Of a stretch of 64,000 nt of DNA, positions 60,977 to 64,000 are shown piece after piece. The DNA is taken from the NCBI RefSeq assembly GCF_003014715.1, contig NZ_PYAV01000006.1, positions 1-64,000 on the forward strand. The letters run 5' to 3'. Origin of the DNA: Salsuginibacillus halophilus. Its GTDB lineage: Bacteria > Bacillota > Bacilli > Bacillales > Marinococcaceae. The translations under genes and the position numbers were made by a program. The notes under the pieces are model-generated. The model was not told the origin of the DNA. It ran no database searches and saw only the letters and a list, made by a program, of their open reading frames with translations. The number at the start of each line of letters is the position of its first letter. The first letter of the stretch is position 1.

Positions 60977-62713
60977 TCACTTCAACTTACGCCATAGTGT
61001 AGAACGATTGATCCCTAACCGCTTAGCTGTTTTGGACTGGTTAAATTCCTCCTCCTCTAACACTCTTTCTATAACTTCTTTTTCAATTTCAGCTAAAGTG
61101 TTCGACAAGTCTACAGGCAAACTTGAAGATGACCCCTTTTCACTTAAGTCATCAAGCTTGATAAATGAACTTTCCGCCTTTTCAACTCCTTGCTTAACCA
61201 AATCTTTTAGCTCATTTAAGTTCCCAGGCCATTTAGACTGCCACCACTTATCTAAAACCTCACTGTCAACACCTACTATTTGCTTACCATATAGAGTATT
61301 GAAATTGGCTATAAAAGATCGAATGTAGTCTGTTAAGAAATTAGTGCGATCTCTTAAAGGAGGAAGAAAAAGCGTAGCCTGCGGCCCTAGATAACTCCAC
61401 ACCCATAGAGGGACTCTACTGTAATTGTGAAATGCTAAAATACAGTAGGAAGGTCCAAATTGAGCAGCCCCTACTATTTTCTCTGCAAGTTCGCGCGAAA
61501 GCCCTTCCCAACCCTCTATATAAAATGTTCCACCTGTATTTTTAATCATAAAGATGAGACGTTGGCACATAAAGTCATCTAATTCTGCTGTCAGCCGAAC
61601 ATGCCATTGGTTTTCTGGATAACCCTTGACATGATTGTGTAAAGCCGCAGCAAAAGACCGCTTCCCCGTTCCATGTTCACCTTGAAGAAGAAATAATCGA
61701 ACCTTACCTGTAGCTTCTTTAGCTTTTTCTACAACTGTAGCTATTCGCTCGTCTGTAAGCGATAACTGCGAAAATGAATTGAGCTCTGTTCGTAAAGGTT
61801 GAACTGATAATCCAGGCTGTTCGATAGCATACCTTGATTCATTGCTGAGCTTTAAATAATACTGCTGACGAATCCCTTCTCCCAAACATTCCCCTTCAAC
61901 ATGAAAATGCTGATTTTCAACCGTGAGCATAGTTTGTATATATTCATGGGAAACAACCTCTGAGTAACAGTCTTTAAGCTTTGGTACTTCTTTAGGTAGA
62001 TCGCTACCTACACAATCATTGCCCTCTAAAAAGAAAGCACGAAAAGATTTATTCGCGAATAAAACACGTCCATCTTCTTCAAAAATAACTACAGATTCAA
62101 CTAATTTTGTTAACAAGTTTTCATAGCTTTCATTAATTTTTTGTTGCTTTCGTACCTCACAAGCCATTTCATAAGACTGTACAAACGATTGGTTGACTGA
62201 TTCTTGACCAGAAGTGATCATTACTCCTTGTAACCCAAAACGTTCAGCTGTTTTTATAGTAACTGTATCCCCGATTACAACCTGCACACCACGGTTCGCA
62301 GCGGAAATTACAGCACTTTCCACTTCCTGCGGTCTATTAATAGTTTGATATGGAATATACGTTTCAAGCAGATTCGAAACCTCACTCAAACCATGGCAAA
62401 CGTTAGGAAAACCAATAAGCTCCATCGTTTCTTTCGAGTCCTTAACCAAATAAAGAGTACGCAGGATATCATAACCGGAGACATCAATTTCAACGACCGG
62501 AACAGTTACATGTTCCCGTATGATGCTCGCCGTACCTCCACGACTAATCAAAACCTGACACCCTGATTTTTCAAGTGTTAATGCAGGTTGAATTGCATCT
62601 GTTAAGTCCGCTATGACAACTTCAACATGTAGCGATGACCAGGAACTCGCCACTCTGTCAACTGTTTCTTTCAAACCTCTATAAGGGGCTAATACGCCTA
62701 CTTTAATTTCCAT
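60977..62713 (-). CDS. PrpR-N / PAS / AAA+ / Fis-type regulator lacking GAFTGA
   Basis: A 578-residue regulator. Parts: PrpR N-terminal sensor domain (about 1-180, QVLISRGGTASIIREHV), PAS-like domain (about 195-310), AAA+ domain (about 325-495) and a Fis-type HTH at the end (QSKTAKRLGINRSTLWRKL). Walker A is GEHGTGKRSF. The GAFTGA loop that contacts sigma-54 is absent and Walker B is altered (GTFYIEGWEG), so it probably does not drive sigma-54 promoters. GGGAGAG precedes the ATG. It lies 67 bp after pdxA2 and may control that operon in response to its substrate. Confidence 0.87.
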   Translation of the reverse strand: MEIKVGVLAPYRGLKETVDRVASSWSSLHVEVVIADLTDAIQPALTLEKSGCQVLISRGGTASIIREHVTVPVVEIDVSGYDILRTLYLVKDSKETMELIGFPNVCHGLSEVSNLLETYIPYQTINRPQEVESAVISAANRGVQVVIGDTVTIKTAERFGLQGVMITSGQESVNQSFVQSYEMACEVRKQQKINESYENLLTKLVESVVIFEEDGRVLFANKSFRAFFLEGNDCVGSDLPKEVPKLKDCYSEVVSHEYIQTMLTVENQHFHVEGECLGEGIRQQYYLKLSNESRYAIEQPGLSVQPLRTELNSFSQLSLTDERIATVVEKAKEATGKVRLFLLQGEHGTGKRSFAAALHNHVKGYPENQWHVRLTAELDDFMCQRLIFMIKNTGGTFYIEGWEGLSRELAEKIVGAAQFGPSYCILAFHNYSRVPLWVWSYLGPQATLFLPPLRDRTNFLTDYIRSFIANFNTLYGKQIVGVDSEVLDKWWQSKWPGNLNELKDLVKQGVEKAESSFIKLDDLSEKGSSSSLPVDLSNTLAEIEKEVIERVLEEEEFNQSKTAKRLGINRSTLWRKLK

Positions 62714-62780
62714 AATTTCTCTCCCTAAATGTCCTTCCTTTCATTCTACAAGATGCCAGGAAAGATTGGGAAGCACTTGA

Positions 62781-63776
62781 TTACTTTGGGGATAAATCTA
62801 CCGCTGTATCAATTGCAGCTAGCAAACTTCGGTCATCAGCTATATTTTTACCAGCAATATCAAAAGCCGTGCCGTGATCCACCGAAGTACGAACCACCCC
62901 ATAGTTTAACCCTACTGTGATATTCACGCCCGCTTCCAATCCTAAGACCTTTACAGGGGAATGGCCTTGGTCGTGATAACAGGCGACCACCATGTCAAAG
63001 TCACCACGAACAGCTCGGAAGAAAAGCGTATCCGCAGGATATGGGCCTTCAACACCTATACCTTCTTCTTTAGCCTTTTGAATCCCCGGGATTAATTGTG
63101 CTTCTTCTTCCCCTTCACCAAATAATCCATTTTCACCAGCATGGGGGTTTATACCGCACACTGCAATTTTAGGATCTCTATAACCAGCTGCGTGGAGTGT
63201 ATCGTACGCTAAGCGTACAACTTTATATGTTCGATCTGGTGTAATTGAGTTAATTGCCTGCTTTAAACCTACATGGGTAGTTAAATGTATAACTTTCAAA
63301 TTCGGTGCCGCAAGCATCATTGAGTAATCTTTAGTACCTGTTAAGTCTGCCAAGATTTCTGTATGACCAGGATAACTATAACCCGCCATTTGAAGAGCTT
63401 CTTTATTTAGCGGCGCAGTGCAAACTGCATCTATTTTGTTTTCTTTAGCTAACTCTACTGCTTTCTCTATATAAAGGTAAGCATGGCGACCTGCCTCTCT
63501 AGATAACTCGCCGAACTCTAGACCTGCAGGCAGAGAACCTACCTGTAGACAAAATATACGGCGAGGGTCCATACTCACGAGCTGTAAGTCATCCACCTCT
63601 TCAATTTCTACATCAATTTCACAAATGCGAACCGCTTCCCTCAACCGATTGCAATCACCAATAACTAAAGGTACACACTTTTCACGCACTTCTTTACCTA
63701 CTAATGCCTTTACAATGATTTCGGGACCAACACCCGCCCCATCTCCCATTGTAATACCTATAACTGGATAACTCAT
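62781..63776 (-). CDS. pdxA2: PdxA2-type 4-phosphate dehydrogenase (D-threonate/D-erythronate 4-phosphate)
   Basis: A 331-residue member of the PdxA family. It has GITMGDGAGVGPEIIVKAL, the metal-binding histidines in YPGHTEIL, CYHDQGHSPVK and VDHGTAFDIAG. Because it is coupled to a DUF1537 kinase (ATGA overlap) and not to vitamin B6 genes, it should be the PdxA2 type, which oxidises and decarboxylates four-carbon acid-sugar phosphates to dihydroxyacetone phosphate. GAGGAGG precedes the ATG. Confidence 0.88.
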   Translation of the reverse strand: MSYPVIGITMGDGAGVGPEIIVKALVGKEVREKCVPLVIGDCNRLREAVRICEIDVEIEEVDDLQLVSMDPRRIFCLQVGSLPAGLEFGELSREAGRHAYLYIEKAVELAKENKIDAVCTAPLNKEALQMAGYSYPGHTEILADLTGTKDYSMMLAAPNLKVIHLTTHVGLKQAINSITPDRTYKVVRLAYDTLHAAGYRDPKIAVCGINPHAGENGLFGEGEEEAQLIPGIQKAKEEGIGVEGPYPADTLFFRAVRGDFDMVVACYHDQGHSPVKVLGLEAGVNITVGLNYGVVRTSVDHGTAFDIAGKNIADDRSLLAAIDTAVDLSPK

Positions 63777-64000
63777 TTATCCTCCTCTCCCTTCAAATAA
63801 CGAAGTAAACGAACGAATGTTTCTTTATGCCCAAACGCTCCTGCCTTTGTAATTGCCACTGGTTCATATTCCCCACGCAAAACTCCTAAAGGGATACCTG
63901 TTTCAAATTCATAATAAAGTTCAAATGCAGTGGTTCCCAAATGATGGCAAACAGATTTTGCCATATCTCCACCTGTCATAACAAGCGCTTCATAACTTTG
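63773..64000 (-). CDS. Four-carbon acid sugar kinase (DUF1537), C-terminal part
   Basis: The last 75 residues of a kinase that continues past the window. The C-terminal nucleotide-binding domain is recognisable by LVMTGGDMAKSVCHHLG, FETGIPLGVLRG and ITKAGAFGHKETFVRLL. Such kinases phosphorylate D-threonate, D-erythronate or similar acids at O4, giving the substrate of PdxA2. The stop codon overlaps the pdxA2 ATG. Confidence 0.88.
   Translation of the reverse strand, partial: QSYEALVMTGGDMAKSVCHHLGTTAFELYYEFETGIPLGVLRGEYEPVAITKAGAFGHKETFVRLLRYLKGEEDK

Overview
This window comes from a spore-forming, flagellated bacterium of the Bacillaceae. The gene order follows Bacillus subtilis closely (spoIIID-mbl-flhO-flhP-fabZ, murA-spoIID-spoIIQ, atpZ-I-B-E-F-H-A-G-D-C, mnaA-upp-glyA-ywlG-rpiB-ywlE-mntP-tsaC-spoIIR-prmC-prfA). 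The proteins are markedly acidic, there is an S-layer-type amidase, an atpZ gene, and an alkaliphile-type lysine in the ATP synthase a subunit. Together these suggest a halophilic and/or alkaliphilic member; the genus cannot be fixed from the sequence alone.

Layout. 0-9 kb is accessory: the end of an IS3-family element, a Fic protein embedded in repeat arrays, an SLH-amidase, a small unannotated-looking protein, a double-HTH regulator, an NlpC/P60 endopeptidase with four peptidoglycan-binding repeats, and a very acidic lipoprotein. 9-16 kb holds a PAS-GGDEF-EAL protein and the fabZ/epuA/flhP/flhO/mbl/spoIIID block. 16-21 kb is a solute-symporter cluster with a cyclic-nucleotide/CBS/DUF294 protein and a DEDDh exonuclease. 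21-27 kb carries two small membrane proteins, spoIIQ, spoIID, murA and ywzB. 28-35 kb is the complete ten-gene ATP synthase operon, with an apparent frameshift in atpD. 36-52 kb has a Vpr-like subtilase, mnaA, upp, glyA, the ywl genes with an inserted chemoreceptor, mntP, a CocE-type hydrolase, tsaC, spoIIR, prmC and prfA. From 52.4 kb transcription turns to the + strand: a CoA-disulfide-reductase-like enzyme, a sulfonate/nitrate-type ABC importer with DUF4242 and acyl-CoA-dehydrogenase-like partners, and ilvD. The last 3 kb, visibly AT-richer, is a tetronate-type catabolic operon (DUF1537 kinase, PdxA2, PrpR-like regulator) running off the end.

The most unusual content is non-coding. (1) Arrays of a GCTCCA core repeated every 20-21 bp occur in at least seven intergenic places, in either orientation, nearly always reading TGGAGC in the sense of the adjacent gene. 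(2) A dispersed element of about 0.45-0.6 kb with short inverted ends (TGTCGACAAA type) sits repeatedly at intrinsic terminators; at the murA and mnaA loci the terminator hairpin is present on both sides of the element, as if duplicated on insertion. (3) A short GGGGGTCAGGCAC-type repeat overlaps or abuts stop codons. (4) A 21-bp minisatellite lies between glyA and upp. No rRNA, tRNA or CRISPR array was seen.
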